Below are positions 35,601 through 43,591 of a stretch of DNA of 64,000 bases, piece by piece; position 1 is the stretch's first letter; the number at the start of each line of letters is the position of its first letter. Below the pieces are notes generated by a model. It saw nothing but the letters and a program-made list of their open reading frames with translations, did not search any database and was not told where the DNA came from. The position numbers and the translations under genes are program-made. Where the stretch lies: positions 1,273,528 to 1,337,527 of the forward strand of contig NZ_FPKU01000001.1 in assembly GCF_900119845.1 (NCBI RefSeq). The letters are read 5' to 3'. The stretch is from Devosia enhydra. GTDB lineage: Bacteria > Pseudomonadota > Alphaproteobacteria > Rhizobiales > Devosiaceae.

Positions 35601-36269
35601 GCCGTCGGCGGTGAGGCTGAAATGGCCGTCATCGGGCCGCAGAAAGACAGAAAGCTGAGCCGCGCCATCCGGATCGAGCGCGGATGTCTGCACGCGCGCC
35701 GTGACCCCGGCGCCTTCATAAACGCCGGTCCCCTGGAAGCCGAAGGGTCCGCGCAGCGCATCGAGGCGCATGTCGCCGGTGATGGCATCGACGAGCAGCG
35801 AATCTCCCGACCGGGAATCGAGCACCTGGATGAGGCCATTGGTGATCCGGGCGCTCTGGGCCCAAATGTTCGAGCTCGAAATTCGTCCGGGCAAGGTGAT
35901 CTCGGTATCGATCCGTCCCTCGGCATCCACCCGTATCGCCACCTGCGGGCGATCGAGGACCAGACGCGTGATGCGGTAGTGATCGCGCAGGAAATCGACG
36001 AGCGAAAACTCCGCTTCCACCGACGCGATGCGCACCGAGGGGGCGTCATCGGGGCCTATCACGACGTCGTTGAGCCGCATCACCGGCTGGGGCAGAAGCG
36101 TGAAACCGATATCGCCGGCGATCTCCACCTCGGCACCCAGCACCTCCGAGGCGATGGCTTCCATGCGTCCGCGATAGTCGCCCCATTGAATGAAGCGCGG
36201 GACGATGAAGGCGCCGGAGATGGCGAGAATGGCGAGAATGCCGATGACGATGAAAAGGCGATTGAGCAC
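32667..36269 (-). CDS. Giant AsmA-family envelope protein (about 1200 aa)
   Basis: Inner-membrane-anchored periplasmic protein of the AsmA/TamB/YhdP group, now linked to phospholipid transport between membranes. One N-terminal helix (LNRLFIVIGILAILAISGAF), then the AsmA start EVLGAEVEIAGDIGFTLLPQPVMRLNDVVIG (in parts), long repeated beta-strand stretches and the AsmA C-terminal domain (DGRADFSMRFDATGASLRDM, GTYAIADLRVEGFDPAAFAD). The last 60 residues form an Ala/Glu/Arg coiled coil. Start: GTG at 36269 immediately before the anchor; the upstream frame is Arg-rich noise. Stand-alone gene. Confidence 0.92.
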   Translation of the reverse strand: MLNRLFIVIGILAILAISGAFIVPRFIQWGDYRGRMEAIASEVLGAEVEIAGDIGFTLLPQPVMRLNDVVIGPDDAPSVRIASVEAEFSLVDFLRDHYRITRLVLDRPQVAIRVDAEGRIDTEITLPGRISSSNIWAQSARITNGLIQVLDSRSGDSLLVDAITGDMRLDALRGPFGFQGTGVYEGAGVTARVQTSALDPDGAAQLSVFLRPDDGHFSLTADGILTTGLTPGFIGQASLRQPPPRSTDGGEAGDVGAGDLVVSGRVEVSPDKVLMPDLTILPDANRPATRLTGLAEMTLGEGRRFNALIEGASMVLPPRDATAETGILPYELVRQLSEIPRIPLPPLPGTVRVDIGEVNLRALSLRQVRFDATTDGRRWDVSDFTANLPGNARLAVAGLVYRDRNDNTAFDGIASVEAQRLDGLAALWRGVAPGASLLAVPGRIAGSLLIEDQSLRFADATFRLDGVEHAVAAEIGFGPSRYLTLSAAFSPMTAAQSAALGALLPDVSADARFAYSFPRGSFALNAEAMEVYGVAGRGLAAQGVWEGGVLEFETLSAEDFGGIRANLALTAFGTLARPEFSGQGTLVVLSPDAGAIARIHDALGTPPGLRARLSPALPLDVALELSPPDGEGGQVLTVAGRAGASDVDLEARLSQGIARVLSAPMDARLALSSGRADDLAAQLGLGALALGAADDGAQVIATAKGALDQRLATSILIEAGEDLLGFSGEVQFADPSRPRGAGSLELHLDDAGSLLGQFGAGGIALPRVEATATMAFDGDRALALNDIVMGAPEAEIARGTLSYAREPAGRGSITGAFTTPSLTAEAVLGALTGPASLVAGGEGVWPEGPIALGTSARSTTGRIRVSADALLLASQPLMQSVDFDFDWDATNIRLRGLSGEMGGGEAELDVTVCCAGPFEQKQITGRTSFDGVALDAILPPVLAEAMDGRADFSMRFDATGASLRDMARAMSGEGTYAIADLRVEGFDPAAFADIAALDGILDEDPATLAQTIEARAADGALVVSEARGGFTIAGGVVRSPNLSLATPEVRIFGSGAIRLDDLGIEGTYTMTPAAPIGEEGLITETTGRIQAVLSGTLANPSRRIDAGGMVDAIMVRALEVEVERLERLRAEDEARAAAAQAEQASQQAETEEAARLAREAEAARIAEEARRAEAARLDLLRRSLNPAQPPQDIGLGARPN

Positions 36270-36363
36270 GGGGCCTGGGAATCTCTGAACTGTGTCGCGC
36301 AACTCTAAAGGATCGTGCCGTTCAGCGTCACCCCGCTTTCCCCGATAGCCCCTGCAAAGCGCA

Positions 36364-36394
36364 CCGGCCGCGCTCCTTTCGGATGCGCGGCCGG
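36364..36394 (-). terminator. GC-rich hairpin after the phytase-like gene
   Basis: CCGGCCGCGC and GCGCGGCCGG, perfect 10-bp arms around an 11-base loop, 23 bp past the minus-strand stop at 36418. The minus strand continues TGCGCTTTGC, a poor T-run. Confidence 0.6.
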
Positions 36395-36417
36395 CCGGCA
36401 GTCTCTTGTCGCAGGGC

Positions 36418-38580
36418 TCAGTCGATCTGGCCGATCGGGAAGAACAGCGTTTCACCCGAGCTGTCGGCGACGCCGTCATTGTCGGTGATCACGTAGCCGA
36501 TCCCGCTCGCATCGATCGCAAAGCTCTCGACCTTGTCCACGATGTAGCCGTTGCTCTTGGCAAGGTCGGGGATGAAATCGCGCACCAGTTCCTTCTTCAC
36601 CACCGGCAGCGTCGTGCCGATTTCGGCCGGCACCATCTCGCTGAGGGCAACGCGATAGAGCGCTTTCAGCTGAGCCTTGTCGCCGATCTGGTTGTCGCGC
36701 TCGACGATATAGGCATGCTCTCCATGGATGGTGATTTCGGACAGACCAACCCAGGCGCCCTCGGCCGCAGCCTCGAGCGGATAGGCGACAGCGCCCCAGG
36801 TGCGGCTCGACGGCATGTAGGCGAGCAGCTTGACCTGACCCTTGGGATCATCGCCCCACTCGCGCTGCATGGCGATCCAGAGCGTTTCGGTTTCGCCTTC
36901 GCCCGTGCGGGCTATGCCCTCGGCGCCGAAACGAAGCTCGGCTCCGCGCAACGCTGTCGGGAAGGGCACTTCGGCAACGATCGCGCCATTGGCATTCACC
37001 CGATAGAGCGCATGTGGGGTCAGCCGCGCGCTATCCCCCTCGGACGCCAGCCAGAAGCCGCCATTGCCATCGAGCGTAATGCCCTCGAGATCCAGCTTTT
37101 GCGCCGGATCGCCCGAGCGCGTGACAATGGTCTTGGCGGTGATGCGGGCCGGCGAGACGTTGGCATCGATGGTGTAGATGGCCGGCGCCGAAGACAGCAC
37201 GCTGTCGCTGACCGCGTAGAGAATGCCTGGCATTTCAGCATCGGCGACGGCACCGGACAGCGCCGCCCAGCCGATTGGGCGTCCATCGGCGTCGAGGTCC
37301 GAGATCAGTTGCGGATAAAGGGCCGGTCCTTCGGCCATTTCATAGACCATCACATGGCTGCCCACGCCGCCATCTTCACGCAGGTCGACCTCATTGGCGG
37401 TGGCGAGGAGATTGCGCGAGGTAATGGCCACCAGTCCCTCGGGCGAGATGCCCGAAGGCAGCACCTGCACGAATTCGGGCGCGGCACCGGTGTCCCTGTA
37501 GACGGAGATCAGCGAGGACCGCTCCTCGGCGATGAAGATGTACTGGGTGTCGCCAAAGGTCGCGACCTCCAGTCCCTCGGGCTCCACGCCCTTGGAATTG
37601 CGGGCTTCGGGATAATGACCGACGCGGGCGGCATAATGGTCGAGTGCGTTAGCGGCCTCGAACAACACCTCGCCGCTCCTGGACATGATGGTAAAGCCGC
37701 GCGAGCCGCCCTTCCAGTCGCCCTCGTTGGCGATCACGAGACGCTCGGTGTCCAGCCACTTGATCGAGTCGGGCTCGCGGACGCGGTCCTCCTGCTGGCC
37801 GCTGAAGCTCAGGGCGCCATCGCGACGCGTATCGACATCGGTCACGGTGGTGCTGCCGGCAGAGAATTGGCTGACAACCTCGCCCGTCACGCCGTTGACG
37901 ATCACGATGGCGTTGTTTTCCTGCAGCGTCAGCGCGATCTCGTCGTTGTCGTTGAAATCAACGAATTCGGGCTCGGGATCTTCACCGAACACCTCGGCAA
38001 CGTCGGTGACGTCGACCGTGCGGACGCTGGCGGCCGCAACGTCGAAGATGACGAGGAAGCCGGCAGGCATCTGCGGCAGGCCGCCCTCGCCGGCCTCTTC
38101 GTCACGCTCGTTTTCGATGGCGATGGCCAGCAGAGTGCCGGCCGCGTTGCGTGCGACCGAATCCGGCTGGCCGCCAAGATCGTATTCCGCGTCCACCGAC
38201 TGGCTGGCGATATCCACGGCGACCAGCTTGCCCGAGGGACTGGTGAAGCTGTCCGAGGTGTTGACGCCGACATAGGCCTTGTTGCCGATCACAGCCACTG
38301 AGGTGGGCTCGCCTTCGAGCACAAGGTACCCAGCCGCGACCGGCGCGCCGGGATCGGTGATGTCCACGAAGCCGATGCCACCGCCAGGACTGTCGGAATA
38401 GATCAGCATCATGCCGTCTTCGGTCGCCGTAACGATTTCAGACGAGGTGGCCTCGGCATCAGGCGCGTTCAGAGCAACCGGAAAGCTGGCAACGCGGTTG
38501 AAAGACATGTCGGCCTGCGCTGACGCGGTGCCGAGGAGAAGGCTGGCGGTGATGAGTGCAAGGAGACGCTTGGCTTGCAT
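36418..38580 (-). CDS. Exported choice-of-anchor-I / phytase-like esterase protein
   Basis: 720 residues with a signal peptide (LLALITASLLLGTASAQA). N-terminal half: beta-propeller-like protein of the choice-of-anchor I type (TSSEIVTATEDGMMLIYSDSPGGGIGFVDITDP in parts, GGQPDSVARN, IAIENERDEE, DPEPEFVDFN, REPDSIKWLDTERLVIANEGD in parts, KGVEPEGLEV). C-terminal half: the phytase esterase-like domain (LDLEGITLDGNGGFWLASEGD in parts, LSEITIHGEHAYIVERDN). Acidic and probably Ca-binding, as in phytases. The Pho-box-like array at 38638-38664 implies induction by phosphate starvation, consistent with a phosphoester-hydrolase role; activity itself is not proven. Confidence 0.85.
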   Translation of the reverse strand: MQAKRLLALITASLLLGTASAQADMSFNRVASFPVALNAPDAEATSSEIVTATEDGMMLIYSDSPGGGIGFVDITDPGAPVAAGYLVLEGEPTSVAVIGNKAYVGVNTSDSFTSPSGKLVAVDIASQSVDAEYDLGGQPDSVARNAAGTLLAIAIENERDEEAGEGGLPQMPAGFLVIFDVAAASVRTVDVTDVAEVFGEDPEPEFVDFNDNDEIALTLQENNAIVIVNGVTGEVVSQFSAGSTTVTDVDTRRDGALSFSGQQEDRVREPDSIKWLDTERLVIANEGDWKGGSRGFTIMSRSGEVLFEAANALDHYAARVGHYPEARNSKGVEPEGLEVATFGDTQYIFIAEERSSLISVYRDTGAAPEFVQVLPSGISPEGLVAITSRNLLATANEVDLREDGGVGSHVMVYEMAEGPALYPQLISDLDADGRPIGWAALSGAVADAEMPGILYAVSDSVLSSAPAIYTIDANVSPARITAKTIVTRSGDPAQKLDLEGITLDGNGGFWLASEGDSARLTPHALYRVNANGAIVAEVPFPTALRGAELRFGAEGIARTGEGETETLWIAMQREWGDDPKGQVKLLAYMPSSRTWGAVAYPLEAAAEGAWVGLSEITIHGEHAYIVERDNQIGDKAQLKALYRVALSEMVPAEIGTTLPVVKKELVRDFIPDLAKSNGYIVDKVESFAIDASGIGYVITDNDGVADSSGETLFFPIGQID

Positions 38581-38637
38581 GGGAACCCCGATGATCCTTT
38601 GACCAACGGTGCCTAGCCAAGCTCGAAGAACTCGGTG

Positions 38638-38664
38638 TGACGAAGCGATGACGCCTGTGTGACA
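38638..38664 (-). promoter_or_regulatory. Triple Pho-box-like array upstream of the phytase-like gene
   Basis: On the minus strand: TGTCA (38664-38660), CGTCA (38653-38649), CGTCA (38642-38638). The half-sites start exactly 11 bp apart, the spacing of PhoB direct repeats (consensus CTGTCAT). The first reads CTGTCAC, six of seven consensus bases. The array lies 58 bp upstream of the start codon, on the correct strand, before a gene with a phosphatase-like domain. Confidence 0.65.
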
Positions 38665-38793
38665 GGCCCTGCGCATATACAGCGACCCCACCCGTCCCTA
38701 TATTGCCGCAAAGAACAAACAGAGATTCGTCAAGACCGTACGAGGCGCCCCTGCCGGGCTCGAGCTCGGCAGGACGGCGCATCGGAGACCCAT

Positions 38794-41133
38794 ATGCCCC
38801 CAAGTGTCCCCCTGCCCGATCGCCAGCGCGCGGGCGCCATCACCGGCCAGTTCAACCGGCCGGCGGCCGATTCCGCCTTTCTGCAGGGGCTCAATGCCGA
38901 GCAGCGCGATGCGGTGCTCTCGACCGAAGGACCGCTGCTCGTGCTGGCCGGCGCGGGGACGGGCAAGACCCGGGTGTTAACGACGCGCATCGCGCATATC
39001 CTCACCTCGCGGCGGGCGCGCGGCGGCGAAATCCTGTCGGTGACCTTCACCAACAAAGCCGCGCGCGAGATGAAGGAGCGCATCGCCCATCTCGTCGGCG
39101 CCACGGTCGAGGGCATGCCGTGGCTGGGCACCTTTCACTCGATCGGCGCGCGCATCCTGCGCCGCCATGCCGAACTCGTCGGGCTGCGTTCGGACTTCAC
39201 CATCCTCGATACTGATGACCAGATCCGGCTGATCAAGCAGTTGCTCGAGGCCGAGAACATCGACGAGAAGCGCTGGCCGGCGCGGCAGTTCGCCGGGCTG
39301 CTCGACGGCTGGAAGAACCGCGGCCTGATGCCATCCGACGTCGTGCCGGCCGAGTCCGCCTTCTTTGCCAATGGCAAGGCGATCAAGCTTTACGCTGACT
39401 ATCAGCAGCGGCTCCGCGATCTCAATGCCGCCGATTTCGGCGACCTGCTGCTGCTGTGCATCGACGTCTTCCGCCAGCACCCGGACGTGCTGGCCGAATA
39501 CCATCGGCGCTTCCGCTACATGCTGGTGGATGAGTACCAGGACAGCAATATCGCCCAGTACCTCTGGCTGCGCCTGCTGGCGCAGGGCAAGCCGGCGTCG
39601 GAAGCCAATATCTGCGTTGTGGGCGACGATGACCAGTCGATCTATGGCTGGCGCGGCGCCGAGGTCGACAACATCCTGCGCTTCGAGAAGGATTTTCCCG
39701 GCGCCAAGGTGATCCGGCTCGAGCGCAACTATCGCTCCACCGCCAATATCCTGGCCGCAGCCAGCCATCTCATCGCGAACAATGAAAGCCGGCTCGGCAA
39801 GACCCTCCAGACCGATGGCGGGGTCGCGGGCGAAAAGGTCGGCGTCACCTCAGTCTGGGACAGCGAGGAGGAAGCCCGCCAGATCGGGCAGGAGATCGAA
39901 GACCTCCAGCGCCGCGGCGAGAGCCTCAACTCCATGGCCATCCTCGTGCGCGCCTCGTTCCAGATGCGCGAGTTCGAAGAGCGGTTCATCACCCTGGGGT
40001 TGAACTATCGCGTCATCGGCGGCCCGCGTTTCTACGAGCGCCGCGAAATCCGCGATGCGCTCGCCTATCTGCGGCTGATCGCCAACCCGACGGACGACCT
40101 CGCCTTCGAGCGCATCGTCAACGTGCCCAAGCGCGGCATCGGCGACACGACGATCAAGGTGCTGTTCGACACGGCCCGCCACCAGAAGGTGCCGATGGTC
40201 AATGCCGTGCGCATGCTGGTGGAGACTGAAGAGCTCAAGCCCAAGCAGCGCAGCACCCTGCGCGGCCTTGTCGGCCAGTTCGACGACTGGGCCGAGCGCT
40301 CGCGCAGCGTGCCCCATCACGAGCTCGCCCAGCAGGTGCTGGACGAGAGCGGCTATACCGAGATGTGGCAGCAGGACAAGTCGCCCGATTCACCGGGCCG
40401 GCTCGAAAACCTCAAGGAACTCGTGCGCTCCATGGAGGAGTTCGAGAGCCTCGGAGGCTTTCTCGAACACATCGCGCTCGTGATGGACCGCGACAGCGGC
40501 GAGGCCGAGGATGCCGTTTCGATCATGACGCTGCATTCGGCCAAGGGGCTGGAATTCGATACGGTTTTCCTGCCGGGCTGGGAGGAAGGCCTGTTTCCTC
40601 ACCAGCGCGCGCTCGATGAATCGGGTCGCGCCGGGCTGGAAGAGGAACGGCGCCTCGCCTATGTGGGGCTGACGCGCGCCAAGCGGCGGCTGCGGCTTTC
40701 GGTGGCGCAGAACCGGCGTATCCACGGGCTGTGGCAGGCAGCGATCCCGTCGCGCTTTCTCGACGAGCTGCCGGCCGATGTCGTCGAGGTCAAGGATACG
40801 GGCTCGGCCTATGGCGGCTATGGCTATGGCGGCCGCGCGGCCAACCGCTTCTCCACCGCCGACCCCTTCGACAGCCTTTACGAGACGCCTGGCTGGCAGC
40901 GCGCCAAGGCGCAGCAGGCCAATCGCCGCTCTCCGGGACCCACGACGATCGATGGCGAACTGGTGGCGCGCTCGGTCGATCTCGGCTCAGGCTCCGCCTA
41001 CCGGGTCGGCGACACCGTCGTGCATCTCAAATTCGGCAGCGGCGTTGTGGTGGCCATCGAGGGCAATAAGCTCTCTATCGATTTCGAGGCCGGGCGCAAG
41101 AAGGTGCTCGACAGCTTCATCAGGAAAGGCTGA
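38794..41133 (+). CDS. uvrD: ATP-dependent 3'-5' DNA helicase UvrD/PcrA
   Basis: Superfamily 1A helicase of 779 residues for nucleotide-excision and mismatch repair. Motif I LVLAGAGTGKTRVL, motif Ia FTNKAAREMKER, motif II LVDEYQDSN, motif III DDDQSIYGWRGAEV, motif IV ERNYRST, motif V MTLHSAKGLEFD, motif VI YVGLTRAKRRL are all intact. The C-terminus GDTVVHLKFGSGVVVAIEGNKLSIDFE (in parts) is the Tudor-like tail that in PcrA/UvrD contacts RNA polymerase. GGAG precedes the ATG at 38794. Divergent from the phytase-like gene. Confidence 0.97.
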   Translation: MPPSVPLPDRQRAGAITGQFNRPAADSAFLQGLNAEQRDAVLSTEGPLLVLAGAGTGKTRVLTTRIAHILTSRRARGGEILSVTFTNKAAREMKERIAHLVGATVEGMPWLGTFHSIGARILRRHAELVGLRSDFTILDTDDQIRLIKQLLEAENIDEKRWPARQFAGLLDGWKNRGLMPSDVVPAESAFFANGKAIKLYADYQQRLRDLNAADFGDLLLLCIDVFRQHPDVLAEYHRRFRYMLVDEYQDSNIAQYLWLRLLAQGKPASEANICVVGDDDQSIYGWRGAEVDNILRFEKDFPGAKVIRLERNYRSTANILAAASHLIANNESRLGKTLQTDGGVAGEKVGVTSVWDSEEEARQIGQEIEDLQRRGESLNSMAILVRASFQMREFEERFITLGLNYRVIGGPRFYERREIRDALAYLRLIANPTDDLAFERIVNVPKRGIGDTTIKVLFDTARHQKVPMVNAVRMLVETEELKPKQRSTLRGLVGQFDDWAERSRSVPHHELAQQVLDESGYTEMWQQDKSPDSPGRLENLKELVRSMEEFESLGGFLEHIALVMDRDSGEAEDAVSIMTLHSAKGLEFDTVFLPGWEEGLFPHQRALDESGRAGLEEERRLAYVGLTRAKRRLRLSVAQNRRIHGLWQAAIPSRFLDELPADVVEVKDTGSAYGGYGYGGRAANRFSTADPFDSLYETPGWQRAKAQQANRRSPGPTTIDGELVARSVDLGSGSAYRVGDTVVHLKFGSGVVVAIEGNKLSIDFEAGRKKVLDSFIRKG

Positions 41134-41136
41134 GCC

Positions 41137-41457
41137 ATGATCATCTCCACCACGCCCACGCTCGAGGGCCGCGCCATCCGCGACTATATGGGCATCGTCA
41201 CCGGCGAGGTGATCATCGGCGCCAACATCTTCCGCGATCTGTTTGCCGGCATTCGCGACATCGTGGGCGGCCGCGCCGGCGCCTATGAGGGCGCCCTGCG
41301 CGATGCGCGGCGCATTGCCTTCGAGGAGCTCAAGGAGGAAGCCCGCCGGCTCGGCGCCGACGCCGTGGTGGCGGTCGATATCGATTATGAAGTCGTCGGC
41401 CAGGGCGGCTCGATGCTGATGGTCTCGGTGTCCGGCACCGCCGTCAGGCTCAGCTGA
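41137..41457 (+). CDS. YbjQ/UPF0145 family protein
   Basis: 106 residues, nearly the entire family signature: [35 protein letters not shown] (in parts), then RSGAYE-like [34 protein letters not shown] (in parts) and [21 protein letters not shown]. Forms a homo-pentameric fold in known structures; often labelled heavy-metal-binding, but with no proven function. It follows uvrD by 3 bp and is likely cotranscribed, with AAAGG in the uvrD end as ribosome site. Confidence 0.93.
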   Translation: MIISTTPTLEGRAIRDYMGIVTGEVIIGANIFRDLFAGIRDIVGGRAGAYEGALRDARRIAFEELKEEARRLGADAVVAVDIDYEVVGQGGSMLMVSVSGTAVRLS

Positions 41458-41476
41458 TCGCCCGCCCCGTCTTGCC

Positions 41477-42373
41477 CTAAGGCACGAAGACGCTCACCGC
41501 ATCGGGCCGGATGAGGAAATGCGCCGGCGTCTGGGTGACGATGTCCCCATCGGTATTGACGTTGCGCGGACGGCTGGTGCGAATGTCGAATTCGCGGCTC
41601 TTGGCCGTCCGCACCTCCTGCCATGCGCCGTGCTCGCCGCGCCGGAATGAGGCCATCATCAGCGCCAGCTTCCAGACATTGTCCATCTCGAGGCTGTAGA
41701 GATCGAGATGGCCATCATCGATGGTGGCGCCCGAATGGATGACATTGCCGCCGCCATAATGGCGGCCATTGCCCACCGCGATCTGGTAGGTACGCACCTT
41801 GCGCTCGCCACTGTCCTCGATGATCGTGGCCGAGAACGGCCGCGCCGACATCACGACCCGCAACGCCGACAGCGCATAGCCCAGCCGGCCCCAGCGCTTC
41901 TTGATCTCGGGGCTCAGGCGATCCGCGAGATCGGCCGCAAGCCCGATGCTGGCGACGTTGAAGAACGGGTGCCCATTCACCTGCCCCAGGTCGATCCGAC
42001 GGGTCCGGCCGCGCACGATGATGTCGGCAGCCCGGACCGGATCGTCCGGAATCTCCAGCGTCCGCGCCAGATCGTTGGCCGTGCCCATCGGAATGATGCC
42101 CATCGGCAGCCCGGTCTCGAGCACGCCCATGGCCGCCGAATTGATGGTACCGTCGCCCCCGCAGACCACGACCATGTCGAAGTCCGCGCCGCGCGCTGCT
42201 ATATCGCGCGCCACTTCCTCGCGGGTCTCGAAGCGCTCGACATAGACATCGAGCCCGCCGTCCCGCAGGCGATCGAGCACCGGATCGATCGCCTCACGCC
42301 CCCGTCGCGCATTGGGATTGACCAGCATCAGGGCACGTCGTGCTACGGGCACGGATAAGGGGCTTGAATTCAA
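41477..42373 (-). CDS. Diacylglycerol/lipid kinase family protein (YegS/LcbK-like)
   Basis: About 298 residues. Catalytic GGDGTINSAAMGVLE loop and LPMGIIPMGTANDLARTLEIPDDP (in parts) show the DAGK_cat domain; RALMLVNPNARRG opens it. Likely phosphorylates a membrane lipid head group. Start uncertain: TTG at 42373, or GTG at 42352; no clear ribosome site before either. Phospholipid-related cardiolipin synthase lies 2.4 kb away. Confidence 0.9.
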   Translation of the reverse strand: MNSSPLSVPVARRALMLVNPNARRGREAIDPVLDRLRDGGLDVYVERFETREEVARDIAARGADFDMVVVCGGDGTINSAAMGVLETGLPMGIIPMGTANDLARTLEIPDDPVRAADIIVRGRTRRIDLGQVNGHPFFNVASIGLAADLADRLSPEIKKRWGRLGYALSALRVVMSARPFSATIIEDSGERKVRTYQIAVGNGRHYGGGNVIHSGATIDDGHLDLYSLEMDNVWKLALMMASFRRGEHGAWQEVRTAKSREFDIRTSRPRNVNTDGDIVTQTPAHFLIRPDAVSVFVP

Positions 42374-42477
42374 TGAGACACGATCTCTGGCAATGAGGTC
42401 TAGCCTAGGTGAGGCCGGCTGACGTCCGGCACAAGGGCCGGCATCGCGCCTTTCCGCAATTTAATGGGCGCGCCAGC

Positions 42478-43446
42478 TCATCCGCCGGGCGGACCGGCGA
42501 CGCTGCGCGCAGTCGCCCGCCCCAATTGCCGCTCCCGCCAGATGATGAAGAGCCCCGAGGCGATGATCACCACTCCTCCGGCGACCAGTTGCCAGGTCGG
42601 CACCTCGGCAAAGATCAGATAGCCGACGACCCCGCTCAGAATGAGCGAGAGATAATCGAAGGGCGCCAGCACCGACATGTCGGCGTGCCGGCACGCCTCG
42701 GTCATGAACATCTGGCCGGCAAAACTGCACAACCCCATGAACAGCAGCATCAGCCACTGCTCGGCAGTCGGCATCACCCAGCCCCAGGGCAAAGTGAGGA
42801 GGCTGAAGCCCATCGAGGTGATGAAGAAATAGAGCACGATGGTGGTCGATCGCTCCGTCTGCACGAGTTTCCGGATGATCAGCAGCACGGCGGCCGAGAA
42901 GAAGCAGGCCGTGATCGCGGCGACGACGCCGAACGCGGCCCCCTGACCCCAGTCGAATTCGGACGAGAACACCGTAAGGCGCGGGCTGACGATCAGCACC
43001 ATGCCGAAGAGCCCCGCCGCCACAGCGCCCCAGCGATAGAGGCGAACCGTCTCGTGCAGCACGATGGCACTGAGGATCACGACGAGCAGTGGCGTGCCGA
43101 AGCTGATCGCGACCGATTCCGGCAGCGGCAGCTGGGTGATCGAGATCACGCCAAGCCCCATGCCGATCGTGCCCATGAAGCCGCGCCACACATGCCCGAT
43201 CGGCCGCCTGGTCCGCAGCATGAACAGCAGCTGCCCCCTGAAGGCCAGCATCGCCAGCATGGGCAACAGCGAGAACACGCAGCGGAAAAACAGCAATTCG
43301 CCAACGGGGAGTTCCCCGGCGATCTTGATGAAGACCATCATGCCGACAAAGGCGCAGATCGATGCGACCTTGAGCCCGATGCCGCGCATCGTGTCGCCCC
43401 CGATGGGCGGCAGGGCGGGCAGAACGGGCTTGGGCTCGATAGTCAC
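42478..43446 (-). CDS. EamA/DMT-family transporter, copy 1
   Basis: 322-residue inner-membrane protein with ten predicted helices as two EamA repeats. GELPVGELLFFRCVFSLLPMLAML (in parts), PIGHVWRGFMGTIGMGLGVISITQLPLPESVAISFGTPL (in parts) and the C-terminal CRHADMSVLAPFDYLSLILSGVVGYLIFAEVPTWQLV (in parts) define the branch also seen in rhizobial S-adenosylmethionine-type transporters. Start: GTG at 43446; an ATG at 43389 is an alternative. It is a clear paralogue of the gene at 43592-44557. Confidence 0.92.
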   Translation of the reverse strand: MTIEPKPVLPALPPIGGDTMRGIGLKVASICAFVGMMVFIKIAGELPVGELLFFRCVFSLLPMLAMLAFRGQLLFMLRTRRPIGHVWRGFMGTIGMGLGVISITQLPLPESVAISFGTPLLVVILSAIVLHETVRLYRWGAVAAGLFGMVLIVSPRLTVFSSEFDWGQGAAFGVVAAITACFFSAAVLLIIRKLVQTERSTTIVLYFFITSMGFSLLTLPWGWVMPTAEQWLMLLFMGLCSFAGQMFMTEACRHADMSVLAPFDYLSLILSGVVGYLIFAEVPTWQLVAGGVVIIASGLFIIWRERQLGRATARSVAGPPGG

Positions 43447-43591
43447 GTGCTGCGATCCGCATCGCGGTTGAGATCACCGCAGGCCCTAGCTTGAACGATG
43501 CTTTGCCATGCCATTGCAAGCAATAGATGCGGGCCGCGCGATTGTTCCGCGTCCCGAAACCATATGGCCCTTTTGCCGATCGCCCGAGGCC

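Noticed and set aside
34470-36308. 612-codon plus-strand frame within the AsmA-like gene
   Set aside because: Shadow of a long GC-rich coding gene.
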